A DNA stretch of 13,109 nucleotides from NCBI RefSeq assembly GCF_001270495.1, contig NZ_LGUR01000021.1, positions 1 through 13,109 of the forward strand, written 5' to 3'. This document shows, piece by piece, positions 1 to 7,277 of the stretch. The DNA is from Streptomyces viridochromogenes (GTDB lineage Bacteria > Actinomycetota > Actinomycetes > Streptomycetales > Streptomycetaceae). Position 1 is the stretch's first letter; every line of letters begins with the position of its first letter. The notes below the pieces were generated by a model that saw nothing but the letters and a program-made list of their open reading frames with translations, ran no database searches and was not told the origin of the DNA. A program made the translations under genes and the position numbers.

Positions 1-332
1 ATGCTAGGGAGCGGTGTGTGGGTTGGGGGTGGGGCGCGCCGGGCCTCCGGCGGTTGGGCGGGTGGGGTGCCTGCGGCGGCCCGTTGCCGTCCGGTGGGGG
101 GAGCGTCACGGCATGCCCGCGGCGCCTGTGTGGGTTCGGTGGGGGTGCGTGTAGCGCGGTTCGGTCGGTGGGTGGGGCGGGGCCGCGTCGGAGGTGTCCG
201 CCCTCGGTCCGGTGCGCTGGCGTACTGCCAGGAGGTGCTGTCCCTTGACACCGGACTCTGCGGGCGGACACCCCCCGACGCGTCCCCTTGCCGCCGTACG
301 CGACTGCGGGCCCGTGGGGGTACGCCTCGCCG
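1..332. other. G-rich non-coding stretch downstream of the NlpC/P60 gene
   Basis: I see no convincing gene here. The frames that stay open lack a ribosome binding site and any recognisable domain. Over 1-180 the plus strand has about 98 G against 41 C, so a transcript leaving the minus-strand NlpC/P60 gene would be C-rich and G-poor. That composition is typical of Rho-loading RNA. No strong stem plus U-tract follows the stop codon at 333-335. A TTGACA at 244-249 has no matching -10 at usual spacing. The left edge could be the 3' flank of a gene outside the window. Confidence 0.5.
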
Positions 333-1484
333 TCAGGCCGGGCGTACCACGCTGTGGATCGACGACTCTCCGTCGTAGTAGATCGACTCCTCGCGGACGT
401 ACGCGCCGGGCTTCGGGGCGTGGATCATCATGCCGTTGCCGATGTAGAGGCCCACGTGGGTGACGTCGTCGTAGAAGAAGACCAGGTCACCGGGCTGGGC
501 GCTGGAGAGTGGGACCGTGGTGCCGGCGTTGACCTGGTCGTAGGTGACGCGGGGGATGTCCACTCCTGCGGCCTTCCAGGCGCCCTGGGTGAGGCCGGAG
601 CAGTCGTAGGAGTCGGGGCCGGTGGCGCCCCAGACGTACGGCTTGCCTATCTGGGAGCGGGCGAAGGCCAGGGCCTTCTCGGCCTTGGTGGCGTACGAGG
701 AGTCGGAGGAGGACGAGTCGGACGGGGGCTCGTTGCTCTCCTGTTGCTGTGCCTCTTGTTGGCGCTGACGTTCTGCCTCAGCCTGTTGCCGGGCCAGCTC
801 GGCGGCCTTGCGGGCGGCCTCCTCCTGCTTGCGCTTCTCGATCGCGGCGAGGCGGGCCTTCTCCTCCGCCGTCAGCTTCGAGAGGAGTTCGCGGGCGTCG
901 GCGAGCTTCGTCTGGACGGTGGCCTTCGCGGTCTTCAGGTCGTTCTGCGACTCGGTGAGCGTCTCCAGGCTCCGGGTGGCTTCCTGGCGCTTCTTCATCG
1001 TCGCGGACTGCTGCGTGAAGTAGTCGTCGACCGCCTCTTTTTGACGGCCCGTCATGCGGTCCATCAGCTGGGACTGGTCGAAGTAGTCCTGGGGGGTGTC
1101 CGCGAGGAGGAAGGTCGCCGTGTCGGGGGCGGCTGCGCCGGTGCGGTACTGGGCGGCGGCGTTGCGGCCGAGTTCCTCGCGCGCGTCGTTGAGCGTCTGG
1201 GTGCGCTTGGCCACGTCGTCGAGGAGGGTGTCGACGCGCTTGCGCTGCTTCGCGGTCTTTTCCTTGGCCGCGTTGTACTTCTCGGTCGCCGACTCCGCCT
1301 GGCGGTAGAGGTCGTCGACCTTCTTCTCGACCTCTTCGAGGCTCGGCTTGTCGTCCGAAGAGGGGCTCGCGTTGGCCGTCTGGGACAGCAGGGCCACGGA
1401 GGTGAGGGCCGCCGTGGCGAGGGCGGGGGTCCGTATGCCTGCTACGCGCGTACCCGCGGGACGCGACTTGCGGTGCGACGCCAA
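333..1484 (-). CDS. Secreted NlpC/P60 (C40) peptidoglycan endopeptidase with coiled-coil N-region
   Basis: This is a 383-residue exported cell-wall hydrolase expected to cut peptide stems of peptidoglycan. I chose the TTG start at 1484 because AAGGAG (1494-1499) lies 9 bases upstream and the protein then opens with a basic n-region and hydrophobic core ending in an ANA|S cleavage site after residue 39. Residues about 45-245 are charged, Ala/Glu/Lys/Gln-rich and coiled-coil-like; then comes a Ser/Asp linker. The C-terminal NlpC/P60 domain (about 270-383) has the DCSGL motif with catalytic Cys295, then His343 (THVGLYIG) and His355 (HAPKPG). The architecture matches Streptomyces and mycobacterial RipA-like hydrolases. 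The frame stays open upstream to 1712, but that part is the riboswitch leader, not protein. The gene is divergent from pcrA and probably monocistronic. The exact bond cleaved cannot be read from sequence. Confidence 0.93.
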   Translation of the reverse strand: MASHRKSRPAGTRVAGIRTPALATAALTSVALLSQTANASPSSDDKPSLEEVEKKVDDLYRQAESATEKYNAAKEKTAKQRKRVDTLLDDVAKRTQTLNDAREELGRNAAAQYRTGAAAPDTATFLLADTPQDYFDQSQLMDRMTGRQKEAVDDYFTQQSATMKKRQEATRSLETLTESQNDLKTAKATVQTKLADARELLSKLTAEEKARLAAIEKRKQEEAARKAAELARQQAEAERQRQQEAQQQESNEPPSDSSSSDSSYATKAEKALAFARSQIGKPYVWGATGPDSYDCSGLTQGAWKAAGVDIPRVTYDQVNAGTTVPLSSAQPGDLVFFYDDVTHVGLYIGNGMMIHAPKPGAYVREESIYYDGESSIHSVVRPA

Positions 1485-1485
1485 G

Positions 1486-1512
1486 GGAGGCGACTCCTTC
1501 CACGTTCCGCCT
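1486..1512 (-). promoter_or_regulatory. Putative expression platform of the c-di-AMP riboswitch (SD-masking switch)
   Basis: Two mutually exclusive pairings are visible. The 3' strand of riboswitch helix P1 contains AGGCG (1512-1508), which can pair with CGCCT (1492-1488), leaving the Shine-Dalgarno AAGGAG (1494-1499) in the loop. If P1 is closed by ligand, CTCC (1489-1486) is free to pair with GGAG (1497-1494) across the loop TCGC, masking the ribosome site. This would make the switch OFF with ligand, as known for this class. The pairings are seen; the mechanism is inferred. Transcription attenuation, the mode I recall for the rpfA riboswitch of Streptomyces, is the alternative. Confidence 0.5.
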
Positions 1513-1649
1513 ACCGAGTTAGCTGTCGGGTTCGGGCGGGTGGTTCGGAAGGGTTGCCCTACGGCCCGGGTGGGAAGTCCGGCCGATTCACCCCAAGATT
1601 CGGTGGGTCCCCGGCTCCGGGCGCCGTGGGGCGTGCCGGACTCGGCGGA
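1506..1649 (-). promoter_or_regulatory. ydaO-yuaA class c-di-AMP riboswitch aptamer
   Basis: The minus strand carries the hallmarks of the ydaO aptamer in order. P1 5' strand TCCGCC (1649-1644) leads into CCGAGTCCGG, then GGGGACCCACC, then GGGGTGAATC (1594-1585), then GTAGGGC, and finally CGAACCCGACAGCTAACTC ending in GGTAGGCGGA. The last element supplies the P1 3' strand GGCGGA (1511-1506), complementary to the 5' strand. The class binds cyclic di-AMP and is known in actinobacteria upstream of cell-wall hydrolases, including rpfA of Streptomyces. It ends about 20 bases before the TTG start of the NlpC/P60 gene, so it should reduce hydrolase synthesis when c-di-AMP is high. Confidence 0.93.
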
Positions 1650-1701
1650 GGCCGTGCGGCCCGGCGACGTTCGCCGGTGGGGGTCGTACGGCCTGTCCGG
1701 C

Positions 1702-1731
1702 ACGGTAGCCAACTCGTGTGGCCCCTGTGAA
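1702..1731 (-). promoter_or_regulatory. Candidate promoter for the riboswitch-NlpC/P60 transcript
   Basis: On the minus strand TTCACA (1731-1726) is followed after 18 bases by TACCGT (1707-1702), fitting the Streptomyces housekeeping pattern (TTGAC-like, TAnnnT). Transcription would begin near 1695, about 45 bases before the riboswitch, giving a leader of about 210 bases. An AT-rich patch at 1738-1772 lies just upstream and could hold a regulator site. Motif only; no experimental support. Confidence 0.45.
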
Positions 1732-1939
1732 GGTTGATGTTCGATATGCCCGATACATTTTCGTGACCTTGGGGGGATGCGTTGCGCGTGGCGGTCGGTT
1801 TGGGGGTGGCTGGGGGTCTTTGGTCGCTTTGGCGGGGTGGTCGCGGAGGGTTATGACGTAGTTGTGGAGGGTGAGCGGGTGGTGGGCCGGGAGATCGTCG
1901 GGGACAGAAATGGGCGATGTTCTCGGGGCGGCCGCGGGC

Positions 1940-1961
1940 TGTCAGTGGGGCGCCCTAGACT
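1940..1961 (+). promoter_or_regulatory. RecA-NDp / PafBC-type DNA-damage promoter of pcrA
   Basis: TGTCAGTG (1940-1947), 8 bases, then TAGACT (1956-1961) is a full match to tTGTCRGTG-N8-TAnnnT apart from the optional leading T (here C). That is the LexA-independent DNA-damage promoter described in mycobacteria and later assigned to the activator PafBC. Only 9 bases separate the -10 from the pcrA ATG, so the mRNA would begin at or just before the start codon, and the GGAG at 1963-1966 would lie largely outside it. Confidence 0.78.
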
Positions 1962-1970
1962 CGGAGAGCG

Positions 1971-4454
1971 ATGAGCAGCCTCTTTGACGACAGCTTCCTG
2001 GCGGACCTCCAGGCCCCACGGGCCCACGAGGAGCACCCGCCACCGCCCGAGGACGATCACGCTCCGGAGCCGGTTCCGGACGACCTGTTCGGCGGGAAGT
2101 TCGACGTGCCCCCGGACCGGGACGCCTACTACCGCGACGGCGCACCCCGCCCGGCCCTCGACGCGGCCGCGCTGCTGGAGGGGCTGAACGAGAACCAGCG
2201 TGCGGCCGTCGTCCACTCCGGCAGCCCGCTGCTCATCGTGGCCGGCGCCGGGTCCGGCAAGACGCGTGTGCTCACCCATCGCATCGCCCACCTGCTGGCC
2301 GAGCGGAATGTGCATCCGGGGCAGATCCTCGCGATCACCTTCACCAACAAGGCCGCGGGCGAGATGAAGGAGCGCGTCGAGCAGCTCGTCGGACCGCGTG
2401 CGAACGCGATGTGGGTGATGACCTTCCACAGCTCGTGTGTTCGTATTTTGCGGAGGGAGAGCAAGAAGCTCGGGTTCACTTCGTCGTTCTCGATCTACGA
2501 CGCCGCCGACAGCAAGCGGCTGATGGCACTCGTGTGCCGTGATCTGGATCTCGATCCCAAGCGGTTTCCGCCCAAGTCCTTCAGCGCCAAGATCAGCAAT
2601 CTGAAGAACGAGCTGATCGACGAGGAGGACTTCGCCGCCCAGGCGACGGACGGGTTCGAGAAGACCCTCGCTCAGGCGTATGCCATGTACCAGTCGCGGC
2701 TGCGGGAAGCCAACGCCCTCGACTTCGACGACCTGATCATGACGACGGTCAACCTGCTGCGCGCCTTCCCGGACGTCGCCGAGCACTACCGCCGACGCTT
2801 TCGCCATGTGCTGGTGGATGAGTACCAGGACACCAACCACGCGCAGTACGCGCTGGTGCGCGAGCTCGTCGGGACCAGCGAGCACCCCGTCGACGTGCCG
2901 CCCAGCGAGGACGACCTCCCGCCCGCCGAGCTGTGTGTGGTGGGTGACGCCGACCAGTCGATCTACGCCTTCCGGGGCGCCACCATCCGCAACATCCTCC
3001 AGTTCGAGGAGGACTACCCGGACGCTACGACGATCCTGCTGGAGCAGAACTACCGGTCGACGCAGACGATCCTGACCGCCGCGAACGCCGTCATCGAGCG
3101 CAATGAGTCCCGCCGTCCCAAGAACCTGTGGACCAACGCGGGCGCCGGTGCCCGTATCACTGGTTATGTCGCGGACACCGAGCACGACGAGGCGCAGTTC
3201 GTCGCCGACGAGATAGACCGACTGACGGACGCGGGGGACGCGAAGGCCGGCGACGTCGCCGTCTTCTACCGGACGAACGCCCAGTCCCGTGTCTTCGAGG
3301 AAGTCTTCATCCGTGTCGGGCTGCCCTACAAGGTCGTCGGCGGGGTTCGGTTCTACGAGCGCAAGGAGGTCCGGGATGTGCTGGCCTACCTGCGAGTGCT
3401 GGCCAATCCCGAGGACTCCGTGCCGCTGCGACGGATCCTGAATGTGCCCAAGCGGGGCATCGGCGACCGCGCCGAGGCGATGATCGACGCCCTTTCGCAG
3501 AGGGAGAAGATCAGCTTTCCGCAGGCGCTGCGCCGCGTGGACGAGGCGTACGGCATGGCCGCGCGGTCGACCAACGCCGTCAAGCGGTTCAACACGCTGA
3601 TGGAGGAGCTCCGTACGGTCGTCGAGTCCGGGGCGGGACCGGCCACCATCCTGGAGGCGGTGCTGGAACGGACCGGCTACCTCGCCGAGTTGCAGGCTTC
3701 CACGGATCCTCAGGACGAGACCCGTATCGAGAACCTTCAGGAACTCGCGGCCGTCGCCCTGGAGTTCGAGCAGGAGTCGGGTGAGGGCGAGGCGACCGGC
3801 GGGCTCGCGGCGTTCCTGGAGCGGGTGGCGCTCGTCGCCGACTCCGACCAGATCCCCGACGAGGACGAGGACGGCTCCGGCGTCATCACCCTGATGACCC
3901 TGCACACCGCCAAGGGCCTGGAGTTCCCGGTCGTCTTCCTCACCGGCATGGAGGACGGCGTCTTCCCGCACATGCGCGCCCTCGGGCAGACCAAGGAGCT
4001 GGAGGAGGAGCGGCGGCTGGCCTACGTCGGCATCACGCGTGCGCGTGAGCGGCTGTATCTGACACGCTCGTCGATGCGCAGCGCGTGGGGGCAGCCGTCG
4101 TACAACCCGCCGTCCCGCTTCCTGGAGGAGATCCCGGCACAGCACGTGGACTGGAAGCGCACGGGGGCGACCTCGCCGGTGTCCTCCGGTCCCGCGTCCG
4201 GAGTCGCGGCCTCGCTGTCCTCGTCCCGCTCGCGCTCCTCGGCCTCGGGTGCGTCCGGGTTCGCCACGCGCCGCACCTCGGAGAAGCCGGTCGTGCAACT
4301 GGGCGTCGGGGACCGGGTCACTCACGACCAGTTCGGGCTCGGCACCGTGATGGCGGTCAAGGGCACGGGTGCGAACGCCGAGGCGACGATCGACTTCGGG
4401 GACACCAAGCCGAAGCGGCTGCTGTTGCGGTACGCGCCGGTGGAGAAGCTGTAG
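1971..4454 (+). CDS. pcrA: ATP-dependent DNA helicase PcrA/UvrD (SF1A)
   Basis: An 827-residue 3'-5' DNA helicase/translocase for repair, replication restart and transcription-coupled repair in the cytoplasm. All SF1A motifs are present in order: Q motif LNENQRAAV (Gln76), Walker A AGAGSGKT (Lys97), Ia around 123-135, Walker B VDEYQD (Asp283-Glu284), III GDADQSIYAFRG (325-336), IV EQNYRST (358-364), V TLHTAKGLEF (643-652) and VI AYVGITRARERL (684-695, with Arg690 and Arg692). A Ser/Ala linker (about 737-765) leads to a C-terminal Tudor-like module (777-827), which in PcrA contacts RNA polymerase. An acidic Pro-rich N-tail (1-60) and an acidic insert between motifs II and III (about 304-320) make it longer than the roughly 724-residue Bacillus-type PcrA. 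The ATG has GGAG 4 bases upstream but probably starts a near-leaderless transcript. UvrD1 is the alternative name used in mycobacteria. Confidence 0.96.
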   Translation: MSSLFDDSFLADLQAPRAHEEHPPPPEDDHAPEPVPDDLFGGKFDVPPDRDAYYRDGAPRPALDAAALLEGLNENQRAAVVHSGSPLLIVAGAGSGKTRVLTHRIAHLLAERNVHPGQILAITFTNKAAGEMKERVEQLVGPRANAMWVMTFHSSCVRILRRESKKLGFTSSFSIYDAADSKRLMALVCRDLDLDPKRFPPKSFSAKISNLKNELIDEEDFAAQATDGFEKTLAQAYAMYQSRLREANALDFDDLIMTTVNLLRAFPDVAEHYRRRFRHVLVDEYQDTNHAQYALVRELVGTSEHPVDVPPSEDDLPPAELCVVGDADQSIYAFRGATIRNILQFEEDYPDATTILLEQNYRSTQTILTAANAVIERNESRRPKNLWTNAGAGARITGYVADTEHDEAQFVADEIDRLTDAGDAKAGDVAVFYRTNAQSRVFEEVFIRVGLPYKVVGGVRFYERKEVRDVLAYLRVLANPEDSVPLRRILNVPKRGIGDRAEAMIDALSQREKISFPQALRRVDEAYGMAARSTNAVKRFNTLMEELRTVVESGAGPATILEAVLERTGYLAELQASTDPQDETRIENLQELAAVALEFEQESGEGEATGGLAAFLERVALVADSDQIPDEDEDGSGVITLMTLHTAKGLEFPVVFLTGMEDGVFPHMRALGQTKELEEERRLAYVGITRARERLYLTRSSMRSAWGQPSYNPPSRFLEEIPAQHVDWKRTGATSPVSSGPASGVAASLSSSRSRSSASGASGFATRRTSEKPVVQLGVGDRVTHDQFGLGTVMAVKGTGANAEATIDFGDTKPKRLLLRYAPVEKL

Positions 4455-4468
4455 GGCCGACTCGTGTG

Positions 4469-4492
4469 CGCCCCCGCTGAAGGGCGGGGGCG
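4469..4492. terminator. Bidirectional stem-loop between convergent pcrA and M23 genes
   Basis: A perfect 9-base-pair inverted repeat, CGCCCCCGC (4469-4477) and GCGGGGGCG (4484-4492), closes a 6-base loop. It sits 15 bases after the pcrA stop and about 46 bases beyond the stop of the convergent M23 gene. No U-tract follows on either strand, which is common for Streptomyces terminators. It probably ends transcription from both sides. Confidence 0.75.
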
Positions 4493-4538
4493 GACAGGGT
4501 GCAAGGGAGTTGTCTCGTCGCGCGCCGGTCGGTGTCGG

Positions 4539-6044
4539 CTACGACGGGTCGAGGCCGTGGCTGCGCAGCCAGGGCAGCGGGTCTATGGCCGAGCCGCCGC
4601 CCGGTCGGACCTCGAAGTGCAGGTGCGGGCCGGTCGAGTTGCCGGAGTTGCCGGAGTACGCGATCGGGTCGCCGGCCTTCACGGTCGTACCGGAGGCGAC
4701 GCGGTAGCTGGAGAGGTGGCAGTACCACGTCTCCGTGCCGTCCTTCGCGGTCACGATCATCATGTTGCCGTAGGCGCTGTTCCACTGCGTCCGGACGGTG
4801 CCGTCGGTCGCGGCCATCACTGTCGTGCCGTACGACACGGGGAAGTCGATGCCGGTGTGCACGGACATCCAGTTGATGCCGGACTGGCCGAAGTAGGCGC
4901 TGAGGCCGTGCTGCGCGACCGGGATCGCGAACTTCGGGCGCAGCCGCTCCTTGCGGGCCGCCTCCTCGGCGGCCTTGCGCTTCTCGGCCGCCTGCTGGGC
5001 CTTGAGGTCGATGCGCTCCTGCGTACGGCTGGCCCGGTCGGCGAAGTCGTCGGCGCCGGCGGAGAGGCTCTCGAGCTGGGTGTCCAGCTTGTTGTTCGCG
5101 GTGGACGGCTTCACGGCCTCGCCGCCCGCCGCCAGCGTGGTCGTGTCCTTGTCGTCGGTCAGGCTGCCCACGGAGGCGGCGGCGATCCCGGCGACACCCA
5201 TCACGCACGCGGACGGTACGGCGACCGTCAGCAGTGCGGAGCGCTTGGGGGGCGTACGGCGGCGAGAGCGCGACCCGCTGCGGGAGGCGGCGCGCGGGGA
5301 GGGGGCCGAAGCGGACTCCTCCTGGTCGTCGAGGAGCGGGGCCGCGGCGGGGAGTCCGCCGGTGGCGGTCAACTCGGCGTCGGGCTGAACGGAATCGTCG
5401 TAGGCCGAGGGGTCGGCGTGCTCGATCTGCTCGAAGTGCGCGGTCGCCTGCTGATCGAAGGATTCTGCTGACTGCTGGTACTCGTCGGCCGCCTGCGTGG
5501 TCGTGCCGTCGATGCCGCCGTCGGAGTTCCACTGCGTGGCGTCGTAGGCTCCGGTGTCGAAGGTCTGCGTGCCCCATTCCCACTGCTGGGTCTGGTCGGC
5601 AGGGACGCCTGACTGGTCGGGCTGGGCCCAGGCGGTCGCGTCCCACTGACCAGAGGTGTCGTGGCTGTTGGCCTGCTGCGGGACGAAGGGGAGTCGCTCG
5701 TGCTCGGCGGTCCACCCGGTGGTGTCGTACGCGCCGGTGTCGTAGGCGGCGTGGTGCTGGGCCGCATAGGCGTCGTAGTTCACGGTGTGGTGGCTGCCCG
5801 TGGACCACTGCGTGGTGTCGTACGCGCCCGTGTTCTCACCGGGAAGGCTGCCGAACAAGGGGTCCGCGTCGAAGGTGGTGGTGGCGTGACCGGCGGCGCC
5901 GAATCCGGGGGCGTCGTAGGTGCCGTACGTGGTGGAGTCACCGTACTGGGCTTCCTGGGCGCCGTACGACGCGTAGTGCGCCGAGGTGGCATCGGAAGCC
6001 GTGGTCGGGGAGGTCATGGTCCCCGACGGGTGACGATCGTTCAC
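4539..6044 (-). CDS. Membrane-anchored M23 (LytM-type) peptidase with long disordered N-domain
   Basis: A 501-residue protein ending in a complete M23 metallopeptidase domain, which as a family cleaves peptidoglycan cross-bridges. The zinc and catalytic residues are intact: His396 and Asp400 (HTGIDFP), His443 (CHLS), His474 and His476 (HLHFE). There is no N-terminal signal peptide. Residues 1-250 are low-complexity, rich in Tyr, Gln, Asp, Thr and Ala, with repeats GAYDTTQW (73-80), GAYDTTGW (104-111) and GAYDATQW (165-172). A basic stretch (about 255-268) precedes one hydrophobic segment (about 270-293), then an Ala/Glu/Lys coiled coil (about 319-368) and the peptidase. This predicts a cytoplasmic tail, one membrane pass and an outside enzyme. 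I chose the GTG at 6044, with a weak purine-rich GAGAGAAG upstream; an ATG at 6017 is a real alternative. Catalytic activity, rather than a regulatory role, is inferred from intact residues. Confidence 0.9.
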   Translation of the reverse strand: MNDRHPSGTMTSPTTASDATSAHYASYGAQEAQYGDSTTYGTYDAPGFGAAGHATTTFDADPLFGSLPGENTGAYDTTQWSTGSHHTVNYDAYAAQHHAAYDTGAYDTTGWTAEHERLPFVPQQANSHDTSGQWDATAWAQPDQSGVPADQTQQWEWGTQTFDTGAYDATQWNSDGGIDGTTTQAADEYQQSAESFDQQATAHFEQIEHADPSAYDDSVQPDAELTATGGLPAAAPLLDDQEESASAPSPRAASRSGSRSRRRTPPKRSALLTVAVPSACVMGVAGIAAASVGSLTDDKDTTTLAAGGEAVKPSTANNKLDTQLESLSAGADDFADRASRTQERIDLKAQQAAEKRKAAEEAARKERLRPKFAIPVAQHGLSAYFGQSGINWMSVHTGIDFPVSYGTTVMAATDGTVRTQWNSAYGNMMIVTAKDGTETWYCHLSSYRVASGTTVKAGDPIAYSGNSGNSTGPHLHFEVRPGGGSAIDPLPWLRSHGLDPS

Positions 6045-6416
6045 CAACTTCTCTCTCGCCTCGACAACAGGGGCTGCCAGAGCAGTGCGGCGACTGTACC
6101 CGGCGGTACGCGGGCACGACAATCTTCGGCAGGTTTCGCGCGCGAAGGAAACGGGCATTCGGCCGTGTTTTGGCGGACTGCGGGCGCGAGTTTGGCCTTG
6201 TGTTCGAAGGTTGTTCGATGTCGACGGGCTGTTCTGGGGCTGCGTGCCGAGTGTGAGCCGGGTGTACGCCGGGTGGGATCCGCGTGTTGGGTGGCTGGGG
6301 AGAGGTCGGCGGAGGCGGTTGCCGGGGGTGGGTGACGGGGGCGGGTGATGGGTGGGTCGGCGGGCTGGTCGGCGGGTTGGCCGGCGAGGGGCTGCTGGGT
6401 TGGCTGACGGGGTGGG
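6045..6416. other. Intergenic region: M23 leader/promoter plus C-rich 3' flank of the lipase gene
   Basis: This 372-base gap has no supported gene. Its left part (6045-6122) holds the M23 leader and a candidate promoter. Its right part is strikingly skewed: over 6241-6420 the plus strand has about 102 G and 32 C, so RNA running out of the lipase gene would be more than half C and poor in G. Short GGTCGGCGGG-like repeats occur at 6354-6385. No intrinsic stem-loop is obvious after the lipase stop, so Rho-dependent termination is the simplest reading. Confidence 0.5.
6093..6122 (-). promoter_or_regulatory. Candidate promoter of the M23 peptidase gene
   Basis: On the minus strand TTGTCG (6122-6117), an 18-base spacer and TACAGT (6098-6093) fit a housekeeping-sigma promoter. 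The start of transcription would be near 6086, about 42 bases before the GTG. It lacks the extra bases of the damage motif found at pcrA, so it is not counted as PafBC-type. Confidence 0.5.
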
Positions 6417-7277
6417 TTACGCCACGGTCAGGCCGTCGGCCTGCGGGGCGGTTTCAGCTCCGGTCCGCGCGGTGTCGAGGGCCTGCCGTATTCCGGTCGC
6501 CACGGCGGGGTGCACCGGCAGGGCGAGGTGGCCGATGCCGCTCACGCGGACGTTCTGCGCCATCAGGTCCGGGTGGTCGATACAGGCCGTCTCCAGCGGG
6601 TCCATCAGATGGTCGAGATCGCTCCAGAAGCTCACGAAGCGGGTACGGCAGCCGGGCGCGGGGCGGGCCAGTTCCTCGAGGACCGGTGATCCGGGGCGCA
6701 TCTGACGCACGATCGGGTGCGCGTTCGCCAGCGGGACGACGCGGGTGCCGGAGTGCGGCGTGCCGAGCGTGACCAGCGTGCGGACCCTGAGGTCGCCGCC
6801 GAGGCACTGCACGTAGTACCGCGCTATCAGCCCGCCGAGGCTGTGTCCGACTATGTCCACCTGGCTGCTGCCGGTGCGCTCGCAGATCCCCTCTATGTGC
6901 CGGCCGAGCAGTTCGGCGGCGGCACGGATGTCGCAGGTCAGCGGGGAGTAGTTGAGCGACTCGAGCTGGTGCCTGCCGTGCTGGGCGAGGCTGCGGCGCA
7001 GCAGGACGAAGACCGACCGGTTGTCTATGAAGCCGTGCAGCAGGACGACGGGCGGTTGGGCCTCCGTCGGCAGCGGGGCGGTGTCCCGGGCGGGAAGCGC
7101 GGGAACGGTGCGGCGTTCCTGGGTGATGCCGGAGGGGTACAGCAGCACGTGGCCGGCGAGGATCGCGATCTCCAGGGCGGTCGCCTTGAGCAGGGCAAGG
7201 GAGAGGCCGGCGAGTCTGCTCGGGAGCAGGCGTCGGCAGAGCGGAAGAAAGGGGAGTGCTGCCCCGGTGACCTTCAT
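6417..7277 (-). CDS. Alpha/beta-hydrolase fold lipase/esterase with N-terminal hydrophobic segment
   Basis: A 286-residue serine hydrolase of the triacylglycerol-lipase/PGAP1-like type. The ATG at 7277 has an excellent AAGGAGGT about 6 bases upstream. The oxyanion motif is HGFIDNRS (from His81), the nucleophile elbow is GHSLGG (Ser146), and the distal His is probably His250 (GIGHLALP), followed by HP at 256-257. Candidate acids are Asp220, Asp222 and Asp226 in SDLDHLMDP. Residues about 22-48 are hydrophobic with Arg/Lys on the N-side, suggesting a membrane anchor or uncleaved signal that places the enzyme outside. The substrate cannot be told from sequence; short- to medium-chain esters or lipids are typical. 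It is followed on the same strand by the M23 gene after 372 bases, too far and too skewed for a tight operon. In-frame upstream codons to 7601 look non-coding. Confidence 0.88.
   Translation of the reverse strand: MKVTGAALPFLPLCRRLLPSRLAGLSLALLKATALEIAILAGHVLLYPSGITQERRTVPALPARDTAPLPTEAQPPVVLLHGFIDNRSVFVLLRRSLAQHGRHQLESLNYSPLTCDIRAAAELLGRHIEGICERTGSSQVDIVGHSLGGLIARYYVQCLGGDLRVRTLVTLGTPHSGTRVVPLANAHPIVRQMRPGSPVLEELARPAPGCRTRFVSFWSDLDHLMDPLETACIDHPDLMAQNVRVSGIGHLALPVHPAVATGIRQALDTARTGAETAPQADGLTVA

Noticed and set aside
244..272. TTGACA at 244-249 as a plus-strand promoter
   Set aside because: No TAnnnT at 16-19 bases and no gene starts downstream on that strand.
1485..1712. N-terminal extension of the NlpC/P60 protein to an ATG at 1712
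   Set aside because: The added codons are the c-di-AMP riboswitch leader; the TTG at 1484 has the SD and begins a normal signal peptide.
288..1730. Plus-strand open frame opposite the NlpC/P60 gene
   Set aside because: The minus strand encodes a signal peptide and an intact catalytic Cys/His/His set with a good SD; the plus frame has no domain and crosses the riboswitch.
1851..4325. Very long open frame antisense to pcrA (about 824 codons)
   Set aside because: It is a high-GC shadow of pcrA, whose complete helicase motif set fixes the coding strand; the antisense peptide is low complexity and has no domain.
6045..6350. A second c-di-AMP riboswitch in front of the M23 gene
   Set aside because: None of the ydaO core elements (GGGTGAATC, CCGACAGCTAAC) is present on the minus strand here.
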